A stretch of DNA of 64,000 nucleotides, taken from NCBI GenBank assembly GCA_023838465.1, contig JAIVEQ010000001.1, forward strand, positions 1 to 64,000, written 5' to 3'. The notes under the pieces were generated by a model that was not told where the DNA came from, ran no database searches, and worked only from the letters and a program-made list of their open reading frames with translations. Positions 34,562-44,240 of this stretch are shown piece by piece (position 1 is the first letter of the stretch; the number at the start of each line of letters is the position of its first letter). A program made the translations under genes and the position numbers. The DNA is from Candidatus Thiodiazotropha sp. GTDB lineage: Bacteria; Pseudomonadota; Gammaproteobacteria; Chromatiales; Chromatiaceae.

Positions 34562-35421
34562 GCAGCTTCGTTATCGCACCCGCCATCATGACCGGCATCG
34601 GTCTGTTGTTTGCAATTATCCTGGCGGTGGCCTACCGCTTTCTGAAGGTGCAGGAGGATCCCCGCATCGAAGAGACCGAAGATTTGCTGCCAGGTTCAAA
34701 TTGTGGCGCCTGTGGTCAGCCGGGTTGTCATGCCTTTGCAGAACAGTTGGTGCAACTCGCCGTTCAACCCAGCAAGTGTACCGTGGCAAGCCAAGAGTCG
34801 ATCGATGCGGTGGCGGAGCTCTTGGATGTGGATCCTGGACAACAGGAAAAACTTGTGGCGCGCCTGCACTGCGCCGGCGGCAAGGGTCAGGCCTACCAGA
34901 TCGCCGAGTATCAGGGTTTTGAGAGCTGTTTAGCGGCATCTGTGGTATCCGGTGGTGGCAAGGGGTGTTCCTGGGGTTGTTTTGGTCTGGGTGATTGCCA
35001 GGGTGTCTGCAGCTTCGATGCAATGACCACAAATCCAAATGGTCTGCCGGTGGTCGATGTGACGAAATGTACGGCTTGTGGCGATTGTGTCGGGGTCTGC
35101 CCTAGAGACTTGTTGGAACTGGTGCCCATCAGCCAAAACCTGTTCGTTCAGTGCAAGGCCCCTCTTGCCGGTGAGATGGCCGTTGCGCTCTGCACCACTG
35201 CCTGCGATGCCTGTGAGCGTTGTGTAGTCGATGCGGCACCAGGCCTGATCCGCATGAAGGATAACCTACCTGTAGTGGATTATTCAGGCGGGGGACCGGC
35301 ACGTCCAGAAGCGACCTACCGATGCCCAACGGGCGCCATCCAATGGCTGGATGGCAACCAGTTTACCGATCATGAACCTTCTGAGAATCAGCGTGAGGTC
35401 CGTTATGCCCGGCTTCGCTAA
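34558..35421 (+). CDS. rnfB: RnfB, ferredoxin-type electron input subunit of Rnf
   Basis: The product has 287 residues, longer than the roughly 190 of E. coli RsxB. An N-terminal membrane helix (about 5-27) is followed by the CGACGQPGCHAFAE Fe-S motif (about 49-62) and several more Cys clusters, including CSWGCFGLGDC and CTACGDCVGVCP, as in the longer multi-cluster RnfB type. It would accept electrons from, or give them to, ferredoxin on the cytoplasmic side and pass them to the membrane subunits. ATGA overlap with the preceding gene. It is separated from rnfC by the PFOR-like gene. Confidence 0.9.
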   Translation: MSSFVIAPAIMTGIGLLFAIILAVAYRFLKVQEDPRIEETEDLLPGSNCGACGQPGCHAFAEQLVQLAVQPSKCTVASQESIDAVAELLDVDPGQQEKLVARLHCAGGKGQAYQIAEYQGFESCLAASVVSGGGKGCSWGCFGLGDCQGVCSFDAMTTNPNGLPVVDVTKCTACGDCVGVCPRDLLELVPISQNLFVQCKAPLAGEMAVALCTTACDACERCVVDAAPGLIRMKDNLPVVDYSGGGPARPEATYRCPTGAIQWLDGNQFTDHEPSENQREVRYARLR

Positions 35422-38400
35422 CACAGCTTTACGTCTGCTGAGACGTCTGCTTGGGGCACCATCCCGTATCCAGGGTCCCTATGCTGGAACAGCTACTGTG
35501 TTGGATGGTAATACTGCGGTAGCCCTAACGGAAGCGGGCTTCAGTGATGCGGCAGGGTTGGGGGCATCCTTTCCGGCCGAATTCGCAGATCTGGCCTGGC
35601 GAAATGAACAGTGGCGTCAACCAGTGAATCAGATGGGTACCCCACTGGGTACGCATACAGCGGAAGGGGTTCGCGGTGCGCTGGCTGCAAGCATCGGCAT
35701 GGCGATGAGTGGACTGCGTGCAACCAGTTTTCTGGTTGGGACTGATCTGGCCCAGGCGAGTGACCTGCTGGCAGTTGCTGCCGGACACCGTCTACCCCTG
35801 GTCATACATGTCAGTACCCGTGCCCTGGCGAGTCATGCACCGGCCTTGGGAAGTGGTCATGAGTCTATTCACCTGGCGGCAGATTCAGGCTGTTTCCAAT
35901 TCATGGCAGCTAATGTCCAGGAGGCCGTGGATTTTTCCCTGATTGCCCGTCGAGTGGCAGAGCAATCACTGCTGCCAGGGTTGGTCGGCATGGACTGTGA
36001 GCAGACAGCCCTGGCGTTACAGGAGGTCAGGTTGCCGCCTGCGGGATTGACGAAAGCTTACCTGGGGCAGCCGGATGATCAGATCGTATCCACAACACCA
36101 GCGCAACAATGGCTTTTGGGTAAAGAGCGCAGACGGGTGCCACGCTGGCACAACCCCGACCGTCCGGTCATGTTGGGTGGCCTGCAGGCCACTGAAGTGT
36201 GGGGACAAGCCAAAGCGGCGGGGCGCGTCTTCTTCGATGACACACTCTCGACATGTCTCGATGATGCCTTTGATCAATTCGCACAACAGACTGGCCGGCA
36301 TCACTGGCTGTTGTCGTCTCACCGGGTGGAGGATGCCTCCCTGATCCTGGTTGCCCAGGGGGCAGCTGTCGAGACCCTCGAGGCTTTGTCAGACTACCTG
36401 CGAGACAACCATCGTTTGAAAGTCGGTGTGTTGGGTATCCGCTGTCTGCGTCCCTTTCCCGGTGAGGAGATAGTGCGGCATCTCAGTCAGTGTCCCCGAG
36501 TCTGTGTACTGGAACGTTTGGATGTGCCTCTGGCGTCGGATCCGCCCCTGTTGAGGGAGGTGCGCGCAGCATGTGATCATGGCTATGAAAATGAGCGGTT
36601 CGGGACTGATACAGATGCTGGCTATCCAGCCATAAACGCACATCAGCACCCCCGGTTTATTTCGGTTATCTATGGTCTGGGTGGTCTCCCGTTGCGGGGT
36701 GCCGATCTGCTTGCCCTATGTCTCAACCTGGATACGATCAAGCGATCGCGGGTCTATCTGGGTGTCAAATTCTCCCAGCTATCCAGTGATTACCCCAAGC
36801 GACAGGTTTTGCTCGATCGTTTACGTCGCAGCTATCCGGATATTGCTGATCTGGGACTTCGCGATGAGGCAGCCTCTCCTGAGTTAAGGCCAAAAGATGC
36901 CATAACCCTGGTATTGCACCGATTGTCAGGAGATGCCGGTGAAGGATTAATGGTTGAAACTGCACTCTTTCTCTATCGACTGCTGGGGGGTGGATTACGC
37001 AGTCGACCAGCCCTGTTCACCAAACCCTGGGCAGGCCTCTGTACGGATCGGCTGAGTTTCAGTAGTGATGGCTTACTGGATCCGGGAGATGAAACCCCCG
37101 TCGATCTGGCCGTGTTGGTTTCGGATACCGGAATGGAGCGGCTCTCCCCTCATCTGGGGCTGGTTAAAGAGGGGGTGTTGCTTGTGCAGAGCATGCTGCC
37201 CGATGAGTCAGTTTGGGCACAACTACCGGCTGCTACCAGAGTACACCTGAAGGAGTCAGGTGGGCGATTGTATAAACTAACGCCACCTGAAGCTGCCATC
37301 TCGACACCCAATGAATACCTGCTGGGTGCCATCTCAGGAGTGCTGTTGAAAGCAGACCAACTGGACATAACACAACGTCGTCTAGTTACGATCCGGGAAG
37401 AGCAACTACGTCAGTCGGTGATGAATGTTGATGCTGCCCTGACAAGTTTTGAGGCAGGCATTAAACAGGTGAAGGAGATTAACTGCGCTCGTTTTCCACT
37501 CAACCCGATGCGGTCGTCTGTGACAGCTGTTGAACAGGTTCCTGCCATGGTTCGACGACTGGGTAACATCGATGATGCCTATGACAGCCTGCCTCGTTTC
37601 TGGGACCAGGTCGGGGTGCTCTATAAACAGGGCAAGAGCGAACAACTGGCACCTGACCCTTACCTAGCAATAGGTGCGGTACCCCCCCTATCGGCAAGTT
37701 TTCGTGACTTGAGCCGATTTCGTAAACAACACCCTCTTTTCAATCCAGCCCTGTGCACAGGCTGTGGCGATTGTTGGAGTCGCTGTCCCGATTCGGCCAT
37801 CCAGGCCCTGGCCATCTCTCCGGCCCGTTTGATCGATGCCGGTATTCGATTGAGTTCAGCTGAGATGCTCAGGCCTGTTGCATCTAAGCTGGCTGCCGGT
37901 ATTGCCAATCAGTGTCTGCAGCAGGATCCCCCTCCGCCTACCACAGTGGAGCCTTTGCTCGAGCATGCCTATGGCAGGATCAAGGATAGGCTGCCCTTTC
38001 CTGAAGAACGCAAACAGGCGATCCAACAGGGTGTCGAGCAGATGGTTGAGGAGATTGGTTGCCTGCCTGTCGCGATCACCGATCCCCTCTATCATGACGC
38101 GGAAAAGCTGAACGAGGGTAGTGGTGAGTTATTGGTGCTGGCAGTCGACCCAGAGGGTTGCAAGGGGTGTGGGATCTGTATTCAGGCCTGTCAGTCGGCG
38201 GCGCTGCAAAACGTCCGACAAAGCTCACAATCCCTATCTCAGGCGCGACAGATAGAGAGGGCTTGGCATGGTCTGCCCGATAGTGAGCCAGCAACCCTCA
38301 GCAGACTGGAGCGGCATCCGCAAGTCGGCGCCATGGCCGCTGTCCATCTGGCCCATAGCCCAGCCCTGGCGATGACAGGTGGTGATGGTGCCGAGCCGGG

Positions 38401-40006
38401 ATCGGGTGCTAAATTGGCAATACGTCTGGTCCTTGCCGTAGTGGAGGCGCAGCTGGCCCCTCGGTTTGCTGAATATCTGCAACAGGTCAATGATACCCGG
38501 GAAGCGATAACCGGTTTGATTCGTACCATCCTGTCGGATGCCTTGCCTGCTGACGATATGGATGCCCTCTCGCGCGGTCTGGATAACATCGATGCCCGAC
38601 AGGCTGATATGACCAGCCTCCTCAGTGAAGTCGAAACGGCTGTTGGCAGTAAGGTCGATGCGGCACGGCTTCGTCGTCTGGTTGATCTGGCACGTGATCT
38701 CAGTGACCTGGCCTGGCGGCTTTCTACAGGCCGTCAGGGGATGGGGCGGGCTCGTGTGAGTCTGGTTCTCTCTCCCGGCTCAGCTGTTGGTTGGGCCAGC
38801 AGTTTTCCCCATAGCCCCTATTCCTCACCTGTTACCCTCGATACTACCGGTGATGGTGCACAGCTCGCGGCTGGCCTGCTTGAAGGGCAGTTACGCCAGG
38901 CAACGGAGGGCTTTGTAATGATGCGCAAGGCACGGACAGAGCTTGAAGGATCTACCGATGCAGCACGTCTCTGGTCCGATCTTGAGGCACTGACATGGCA
39001 TGACCTGGATGAACAAGAGCGGTCTCTCTGTCCGGCCATGCTCTTGGTTGGAGATAGCGATCAGCTGGTTGGTCGTGGTCTGGGGCAACTCACTCGGGTA
39101 CTAGCAAACAAGTTGCCGATTAAAGTGTTGTTGCTCGCAGACCTGGGTTTGGGTCTGGCAGATCGGGCAGGCCTGGATTCACCCCTCTCCCCAGTGAATG
39201 ATGTCGGCATCGACTTGGCTTTACTGACACTTACCCGGCGTGATCTCTTTATCGCCCAGACCTCGGTGAGTGTCCCTGCCCATTTCACCACCAGCATCCG
39301 ATCCGCTTTTGCCTACCCGGGTCCGGCGCTGATGCATCTGCATGCGCCGAGTCCGACACGGCATGGATTCGCAACAGATCAGACGCTACACCGGGCCGAA
39401 ACAGCGGTTACTGCCAGACTCTTGCCCCTGTTTAGATACGATCCGCAAGCTGAAGGCGTATTGGGTTCCAGGATCACATTAGACGACAATCCAGACCCCT
39501 TGGAACAGTGGGTTATGGACCATGAGGGACGTGCCATCACCCCGGCCGATTGGGTATTGGGAGAAGCCCGTTTTACAGACTGCTACAGTCCTCTGAATGA
39601 GGGGGACGAAGGGATTGGCGTGGTGGAATATCTGGCCATGTCGGAGCAGGAGCGTAACAAACGGGTGCCCGCTGTTGGACAGCATGTCAATGGGGAACAA
39701 GTTACTCGCGTCCGGGTAGACGAAAGACTGCTTAAGGTTATCGAGGAGAGACAAGCGAGCTGGCGTATGCTGCAGGAGCTGGCCGGTTTGGTGACGCCAT
39801 TTACAGCGCGGGTCCAACAGCAGGAGCAAGCGCGTGTTGCAGCAGCCCATGAAGCTGATTTGAAGGCGCTCGCGGATGAATACGAACAGCGTATTCGCGA
39901 GTTAAGCAGTCAACTGCAGCAACAGACCCGGCAAGCGATGCGTGATCGCCTGATGCAGCTTGCTGGTTACCGGGATTCGACACATCGTAAGTCGGGTTCG
40001 CAATGA
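35405..40006 (+). CDS. Giant degenerate PFOR-like protein with two 4Fe-4S ferredoxin motifs
   Basis: The product has 1533 residues from the ATG at 35405, 7 nt after GAGG; the frame is open to 35351. The order follows pyruvate:ferredoxin oxidoreductase. Domain I-like DGNTAVALTEAGFSD (about 34) with HVSTRALASHAP; a domain II-like part; a gamma-like part with HRLSGDAGEGLMVE (about 530); CTGCGDCWSRCP (about 784) and CKGCGICIQACQ (about 919); then a domain VI-like part with GDSDQLVGRGLGQL (about 1216) and YPGPALMHLHAPSPTRHGF. GDG became GDS and the partner Asn is gone, so no ThDP binding is expected. The end is a coiled coil. PFORs have about 1200 residues. It overlaps rnfB by 17 bp. Confidence 0.82.
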   Translation: MPGFANTALRLLRRLLGAPSRIQGPYAGTATVLDGNTAVALTEAGFSDAAGLGASFPAEFADLAWRNEQWRQPVNQMGTPLGTHTAEGVRGALAASIGMAMSGLRATSFLVGTDLAQASDLLAVAAGHRLPLVIHVSTRALASHAPALGSGHESIHLAADSGCFQFMAANVQEAVDFSLIARRVAEQSLLPGLVGMDCEQTALALQEVRLPPAGLTKAYLGQPDDQIVSTTPAQQWLLGKERRRVPRWHNPDRPVMLGGLQATEVWGQAKAAGRVFFDDTLSTCLDDAFDQFAQQTGRHHWLLSSHRVEDASLILVAQGAAVETLEALSDYLRDNHRLKVGVLGIRCLRPFPGEEIVRHLSQCPRVCVLERLDVPLASDPPLLREVRAACDHGYENERFGTDTDAGYPAINAHQHPRFISVIYGLGGLPLRGADLLALCLNLDTIKRSRVYLGVKFSQLSSDYPKRQVLLDRLRRSYPDIADLGLRDEAASPELRPKDAITLVLHRLSGDAGEGLMVETALFLYRLLGGGLRSRPALFTKPWAGLCTDRLSFSSDGLLDPGDETPVDLAVLVSDTGMERLSPHLGLVKEGVLLVQSMLPDESVWAQLPAATRVHLKESGGRLYKLTPPEAAISTPNEYLLGAISGVLLKADQLDITQRRLVTIREEQLRQSVMNVDAALTSFEAGIKQVKEINCARFPLNPMRSSVTAVEQVPAMVRRLGNIDDAYDSLPRFWDQVGVLYKQGKSEQLAPDPYLAIGAVPPLSASFRDLSRFRKQHPLFNPALCTGCGDCWSRCPDSAIQALAISPARLIDAGIRLSSAEMLRPVASKLAAGIANQCLQQDPPPPTTVEPLLEHAYGRIKDRLPFPEERKQAIQQGVEQMVEEIGCLPVAITDPLYHDAEKLNEGSGELLVLAVDPEGCKGCGICIQACQSAALQNVRQSSQSLSQARQIERAWHGLPDSEPATLSRLERHPQVGAMAAVHLAHSPALAMTGGDGAEPGSGAKLAIRLVLAVVEAQLAPRFAEYLQQVNDTREAITGLIRTILSDALPADDMDALSRGLDNIDARQADMTSLLSEVETAVGSKVDAARLRRLVDLARDLSDLAWRLSTGRQGMGRARVSLVLSPGSAVGWASSFPHSPYSSPVTLDTTGDGAQLAAGLLEGQLRQATEGFVMMRKARTELEGSTDAARLWSDLEALTWHDLDEQERSLCPAMLLVGDSDQLVGRGLGQLTRVLANKLPIKVLLLADLGLGLADRAGLDSPLSPVNDVGIDLALLTLTRRDLFIAQTSVSVPAHFTTSIRSAFAYPGPALMHLHAPSPTRHGFATDQTLHRAETAVTARLLPLFRYDPQAEGVLGSRITLDDNPDPLEQWVMDHEGRAITPADWVLGEARFTDCYSPLNEGDEGIGVVEYLAMSEQERNKRVPAVGQHVNGEQVTRVRVDERLLKVIEERQASWRMLQELAGLVTPFTARVQQQEQARVAAAHEADLKALADEYEQRIRELSSQLQQQTRQAMRDRLMQLAGYRDSTHRKSGSQ

Positions 40007-40013
40007 TAAAGAC

Positions 40014-41354
40014 ATGTTAGCCCTCTCCACACTCTTCAAGCGCAGTTTTTCACACGGCATTCATCCCGATGAGTACAAGGATCAGACGGCCGCCTTGCCT
40101 ACCCAGAGAATGCCTTTTGTGGAGCGTTACATACTACCTCTGCACCAGCACTTGGGAGCCCCTTCGAAGCCATCGGTGGAAGCGGGCCAGCAGGTCAGGC
40201 GCGGCCAGTTGATCGCCGCTCCTGGCGCATTCGTATCCACCAGTCTGCACAGTCCGGTTAGTGGCCGGGTCAAGGCCATCGGGCAACGCCGTTTTCCCGG
40301 CGGCCGTTATGAACAGGCCATTGAGATCGAGGCGGACTTGTATGCAACCCAGCGTCTCGAAGTCGACCGTCGGCCGGACTGGCGTGGCCTTTCCCTGGAT
40401 GATTTTGTCTCGGTAATGCAAGGTACCGGAATCGTAGGTTTAGGTGGGGCTTCACTGCCCGTGCACGTTAAATACTCACTGCGTGAAGGGGTGAAAATCA
40501 AACACCTGATCGCCAATGGGGCCGAGTGTGAACCCTATCTGACCAACGACCATCGCGTCATGGTCGAACGCCCAGAGGCCCTGTTGCGAGGCATTGAGAT
40601 CCTTCACACCCTGTTGGGAGCTGAAGAGTCTATTATCGGCATTGAACTCAACAAGCCCGATGCGATCACGTCCCTGGGTGAACACATACCATCCGACCGG
40701 CCATTCCGGGTGGCGCCCCTGAGGGTTAAATATCCCCAGGGCGACTCCAAGATGATGATCAAATCCTTGCTCGACATCGAGATACCCAAAGGACTGCATG
40801 CGGCAGACCTGGGAATCATCATGAACAATGTCAGCACCATCGTTGCCATCGCCGACTACTTTGATACCGGCATGCCCTACATTGATCGTATGGTGACGGT
40901 GTCTGGTCCCGGTATTGAATATCCCGCCAATCTGATAGTTCCCCTGGGTACACCGGTACGGGAGGTGTTACGTTTTTGCGGTGGTCTTAAGGCGGAGACC
41001 AAAGAAGTGCTTATGGGTGGGCCCATGATGGGTACTCCTATTGCCAGTCTAGATGCGCCGATCATCAAATCCAGTTCCGGGATCCTGGCCTTTACCGCTC
41101 AACAGACCGCCCGCCCCAAAGAGGTTCCCTGTATCCGATGTGGTCGATGTGTGGAGGCCTGTCCCTATTTTCTGAACCCCTCCAAGCTGGCCCGTCTGGC
41201 CAAAGCGCGACAGTTCGATAAGATTAAACAGGCCAATGTGGCAGAGTGCGTGGAGTGCGGCTCCTGCACCTATTCCTGCCCCTCTGGTATCCCTATTGTG
41301 CAGTTGATTCGCAGTGCCAAAAGTGAAATGCGTGGTAAGCGGGGTAAGGCTTGA
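40014..41354 (+). CDS. rnfC: RnfC, NADH/flavin-binding subunit of Rnf
   Basis: The product has 446 residues from the ATG at 40014. An N-terminal barrel-sandwich domain has HSPVSGRVKAIG. The NqrF/RnfC SLBB and Rossmann region has GTGIVGLGGASLPVHVK and NGAECEPYLTNDHR. Two 4Fe-4S motifs, CIRCGRCVEACP and CVECGSCTYSCP, lie near the C-terminus. RnfC is a cytoplasmic-side subunit that exchanges electrons with NAD(H). It starts 7 nt after the PFOR-like gene, and its stop overlaps rnfD by one base (TGATG). Confidence 0.92.
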   Translation: MLALSTLFKRSFSHGIHPDEYKDQTAALPTQRMPFVERYILPLHQHLGAPSKPSVEAGQQVRRGQLIAAPGAFVSTSLHSPVSGRVKAIGQRRFPGGRYEQAIEIEADLYATQRLEVDRRPDWRGLSLDDFVSVMQGTGIVGLGGASLPVHVKYSLREGVKIKHLIANGAECEPYLTNDHRVMVERPEALLRGIEILHTLLGAEESIIGIELNKPDAITSLGEHIPSDRPFRVAPLRVKYPQGDSKMMIKSLLDIEIPKGLHAADLGIIMNNVSTIVAIADYFDTGMPYIDRMVTVSGPGIEYPANLIVPLGTPVREVLRFCGGLKAETKEVLMGGPMMGTPIASLDAPIIKSSSGILAFTAQQTARPKEVPCIRCGRCVEACPYFLNPSKLARLAKARQFDKIKQANVAECVECGSCTYSCPSGIPIVQLIRSAKSEMRGKRGKA

Positions 41355-42361
41355 TGCAGTACAAAGACCCCAGATTGCTGGTGCAGCCATCCCCTTTGCT
41401 GAAGCAGCAGATGACCACCCACCAGACCATGAGAGACCTGCTGTTTGCCCTGCTGCCGGTTACCTTTGCCGGAATTTGGCTGTTCGGATTCAGTGCACTG
41501 CTGGTGGTAGTGGTGAGTATCTTGGGGGCGGTGGCTACCGAATGGCTCTTCTCGCCAGCGGAACAACGCTCTGCGAGGCTGGTGGATGGCAGTGGTGTCC
41601 TGACTGGCCTGTTGCTTGGCCTGACCCTGCCTCCTGCACTACCACTGTGGATGGCGTTTCTAGGCGGGGTTGTCTCTGTGGGTATCGGTAAGCTGATCTG
41701 GGGCGGGCTGGGGCAGAATCTATTTAATCCAGCCCTGGTCGGGCGTGCCTTTCTGCTGGCAACCTTTCCTAATGCCATGACCACCTGGAGCACCCAGGTA
41801 AGCGGGGAGGGTTTTTTTCAATGGTATCCCTCTAACTTTGCCTTGCCGTTCATGCAGCCTCACTACGATGCAGTCTCCACAGCCACCCCGCTGGGGTTGA
41901 TGAAATTCGAGCAGCAATCCACCGCTCTGCTTGATCTGGTGCTGGGTAATACAGCAGGCTGTATTGGTGAGACCAGTGGTCTGCTGTTGTTGGCGGGAGG
42001 GATCTTTTTAGTGTTACGGCGTGATATCGACTGGCGCATACCGGCCGGTGTTCTGCTGTCAGCAGCGATCTTCTCCGGTGTTCTCTATGCAATCGATACC
42101 GGTCACTATCCGGACCCTTTGTTTACACTGTTCTCCGGTGGATTGCTATTGGCAGCCTTTTATATGGCGACCGATCCGGTTACCTCTCCCCTAACCCCGC
42201 GTGGGGCCTGGATCTTTGCTGTAGGGATAGGATTGCTGGTTGTGCTGATTCGGATCTTCGGTGGTTTTCCCGAGGGCGTGATGTACGCCATTCTGCTGAT
42301 GAATGCAGCGACGCCACTGATCGATCGATATACCCAGCCCCGGGTATTCGGTAAGGAGTGA
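41354..42361 (+). CDS. rnfD: RnfD, flavin-carrying membrane subunit
   Basis: The product has 335 residues from the ATG at 41354. It has about nine hydrophobic helices. STATPLGL carries the Thr expected to bind FMN covalently by a phosphoester bond. NPALVGRAFLLATFPNAMTT and FYMATDPVTSPLTPRG are also family hallmarks. It sits in the inner membrane and works with RnfG in electron transfer coupled to Na+ or H+ movement. A TTG at 41351 is the weaker start. rnfG follows after 7 bases. Confidence 0.92.
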   Translation: MQYKDPRLLVQPSPLLKQQMTTHQTMRDLLFALLPVTFAGIWLFGFSALLVVVVSILGAVATEWLFSPAEQRSARLVDGSGVLTGLLLGLTLPPALPLWMAFLGGVVSVGIGKLIWGGLGQNLFNPALVGRAFLLATFPNAMTTWSTQVSGEGFFQWYPSNFALPFMQPHYDAVSTATPLGLMKFEQQSTALLDLVLGNTAGCIGETSGLLLLAGGIFLVLRRDIDWRIPAGVLLSAAIFSGVLYAIDTGHYPDPLFTLFSGGLLLAAFYMATDPVTSPLTPRGAWIFAVGIGLLVVLIRIFGGFPEGVMYAILLMNAATPLIDRYTQPRVFGKE

Positions 42362-42368
42362 AGATCAG

Positions 42369-43013
42369 ATGAAGCCGCAGACTCCACAGACCGTCAATGC
42401 CACTGAACCCGGATCGGCCCGCTTAGTGGCCACGCTGGGTTTTGCCGGTCTGCTCTCCGGTTTGATCATCGTCACCGTGTTCGAGGTCACCCTGCCCACC
42501 ATCACTGCCTATAAGGCCAAGATACTACAGGAGGCGGTATTCAAGGTGTTGCCTGGTTCCACCCGTTTACAACGATTGGTCTACCGCGAAGAGAAATTGG
42601 CAGTGGTGGAAGAGGTTGGCAAAGAGGAGGAGTTTGTATTCGGTGGCTATAACCCAGAGGGGGCGCTGGTGGGGTATGCCATCCCCGGCTCGGGCCCGGG
42701 ATTCCAGGATATCATCAGCTTGCTCTATGGCTACCTACCCATACAGCGCAAGGTGGTGGGTATGGAGATACTCGAGAGTCGCGAGACGCCGGGGTTAGGT
42801 GACAAGATTTATAAGGATGCAGCCTTTGTGGCGAATTTCGATGCCTTGTCCATAGATCCCGAAATTGTGGCAGTGAAGATGGGTAGTAAGTCCGCGCCGA
42901 ACGAGGTTGATGCCATCACCGGGGCAACCATCTCCTCCAAGGCTGTAGTGCGGATTATTAATCAGGCGAATCAACAATGGTTGCAGCGTTTAAAGATTCA
43001 ACAGGGTGAATAG
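42369..43013 (+). CDS. rnfG: RnfG, periplasmic FMN-binding subunit
   Basis: The product has 214 residues. One N-terminal membrane helix (about 20-45) is followed by a periplasmic FMN-binding domain with ETPGLGDKI and the attachment motif ITGATISSKAV, where the Thr of TGATIS carries FMN. It lies between rnfD and rnfE, with 7-nt and 1-nt gaps, in the usual D-G-E order. Confidence 0.92.
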   Translation: MKPQTPQTVNATEPGSARLVATLGFAGLLSGLIIVTVFEVTLPTITAYKAKILQEAVFKVLPGSTRLQRLVYREEKLAVVEEVGKEEEFVFGGYNPEGALVGYAIPGSGPGFQDIISLLYGYLPIQRKVVGMEILESRETPGLGDKIYKDAAFVANFDALSIDPEIVAVKMGSKSAPNEVDAITGATISSKAVVRIINQANQQWLQRLKIQQGE

Positions 43014-43014
43014 T

Positions 43015-43665
43015 ATGCCTGAGAAAAAACGAGACACTTATCAGGAGTTCATCAAAGGATTGTGGCGTGATAATCCGGCTTTCGTGCAGGTGTTGGGTAT
43101 GTGTCCGATGCTGGCGGTCACCAATTCAGCGGTCAATGCCCTGGTGATGGGAGGGGCGACTTTTTTTGTGTTGGTAGCCTCAAGTTTTTTCGTCTCTTCC
43201 CTGAAAAACTGGATTCCGAAACAGGTACGCATCTCCACCTATATCATCATTATTGCCACTTTCGTCACGGTGACCGATTTTACCCTGCAAGCACTGATGC
43301 CAGTGGTCCATAAGGAGTTGGGGGCTTTCATTCCGTTGATCGTGGCCAACTGTATGATCCTGGGACGGCAGGAGGCCTTCGCCTCACGCAACTCGGTGCG
43401 TCTTGCGGTAGTGGATGCACTGGGCATGGCCAGTGGTTTTCTGTTTGCCCTGTTCTCTCTGGGAGCGGTACGTGAGTTATTGGGGGAGGGTGCCCTGTTC
43501 GGTTTCAAGTTGTTCAGTGATGACTTCGAACCTTGGGTGATCATGATCCTGCCACCCGGTGGTTTCATTACCCTGGGTCTCCTGCTGCTGTTATTCAATT
43601 GGCTCAAGGAGCGTAAAGACAGACTGGTAGCGCAGCTGGATGAGATGGAGATCGAAGCACGATGA
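43015..43665 (+). CDS. rnfE: RnfE, integral membrane subunit
   Basis: The product has 216 residues from the ATG at 43015; an in-frame GTG at 43006 lies within the end of rnfG. Six membrane helices. LGMCPMLAVTNS and VANCMILGRQEAFAS contribute the Cys residues that, with those of RnfA, hold the intramembrane [2Fe-2S] centre known for Rnf and NQR. It overlaps rnfA by 4 bp (ATGA). Confidence 0.92.
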   Translation: MPEKKRDTYQEFIKGLWRDNPAFVQVLGMCPMLAVTNSAVNALVMGGATFFVLVASSFFVSSLKNWIPKQVRISTYIIIIATFVTVTDFTLQALMPVVHKELGAFIPLIVANCMILGRQEAFASRNSVRLAVVDALGMASGFLFALFSLGAVRELLGEGALFGFKLFSDDFEPWVIMILPPGGFITLGLLLLLFNWLKERKDRLVAQLDEMEIEAR

Positions 43666-44240
43666 ACGAACTGGTGTGGATATTTATAAGTGCCCTGCTG
43701 ATCAATAATTTTGTATTGGCCTATTTCCTGGGACTTTGTCCCTTTCTGGGTGTATCACAACGACTGGAGACCGCCTTCCGGCTGGGCCTGGCCACCATCT
43801 TTGTGATGTTAATCACTGCCCTGTGTGCCTGGTTTCTCAATACCTACATTCTTGTTCATGCCCCCTATCTGAGGCTGATCAGCTTCATCGTGGTGATCGC
43901 CAGTACTGTACAATTCATCGAGATGGTGATTAAAAAAATGAGTCCTGGTCTGTTCAGGGCACTAGGGATCTTTCTGCCTCTGATCACCACCAACTGCGCG
44001 ATACTGGGACTGGCCATATTCGCCACCAATAAGGGTTATGGATTCATTGAGGGCATGGTCTATGCCTTGGGTGCAGGTCTCGGTTTCACCTTGGCGCTGG
44101 TGCTGATGGCCGGTATTCGTGAAGAGACTGAGCTGGCTGAAGTGCCTCGATTGATTAAGGGTACCGCCATGAATCTGATCATCGCCGGCATTCTATCCAT
44201 GGCATTCATGGGTTTTGCCGGCTTATTCAGTGCAGCATGA
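43662..44240 (+). CDS. rnfA: RnfA, integral membrane subunit
   Basis: The product has 192 residues with six membrane helices. LLINNFVLAYFLGLCPFLGVS and ITTNCAILGLA contain the conserved Cys that pair with RnfE around the intramembrane iron-sulfur centre. Length and motifs are typical. It overlaps rnfE and the following Cys-rich gene by 4 bp each, so the three are probably translationally coupled. Confidence 0.93.
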   Translation: MNELVWIFISALLINNFVLAYFLGLCPFLGVSQRLETAFRLGLATIFVMLITALCAWFLNTYILVHAPYLRLISFIVVIASTVQFIEMVIKKMSPGLFRALGIFLPLITTNCAILGLAIFATNKGYGFIEGMVYALGAGLGFTLALVLMAGIREETELAEVPRLIKGTAMNLIIAGILSMAFMGFAGLFSAA

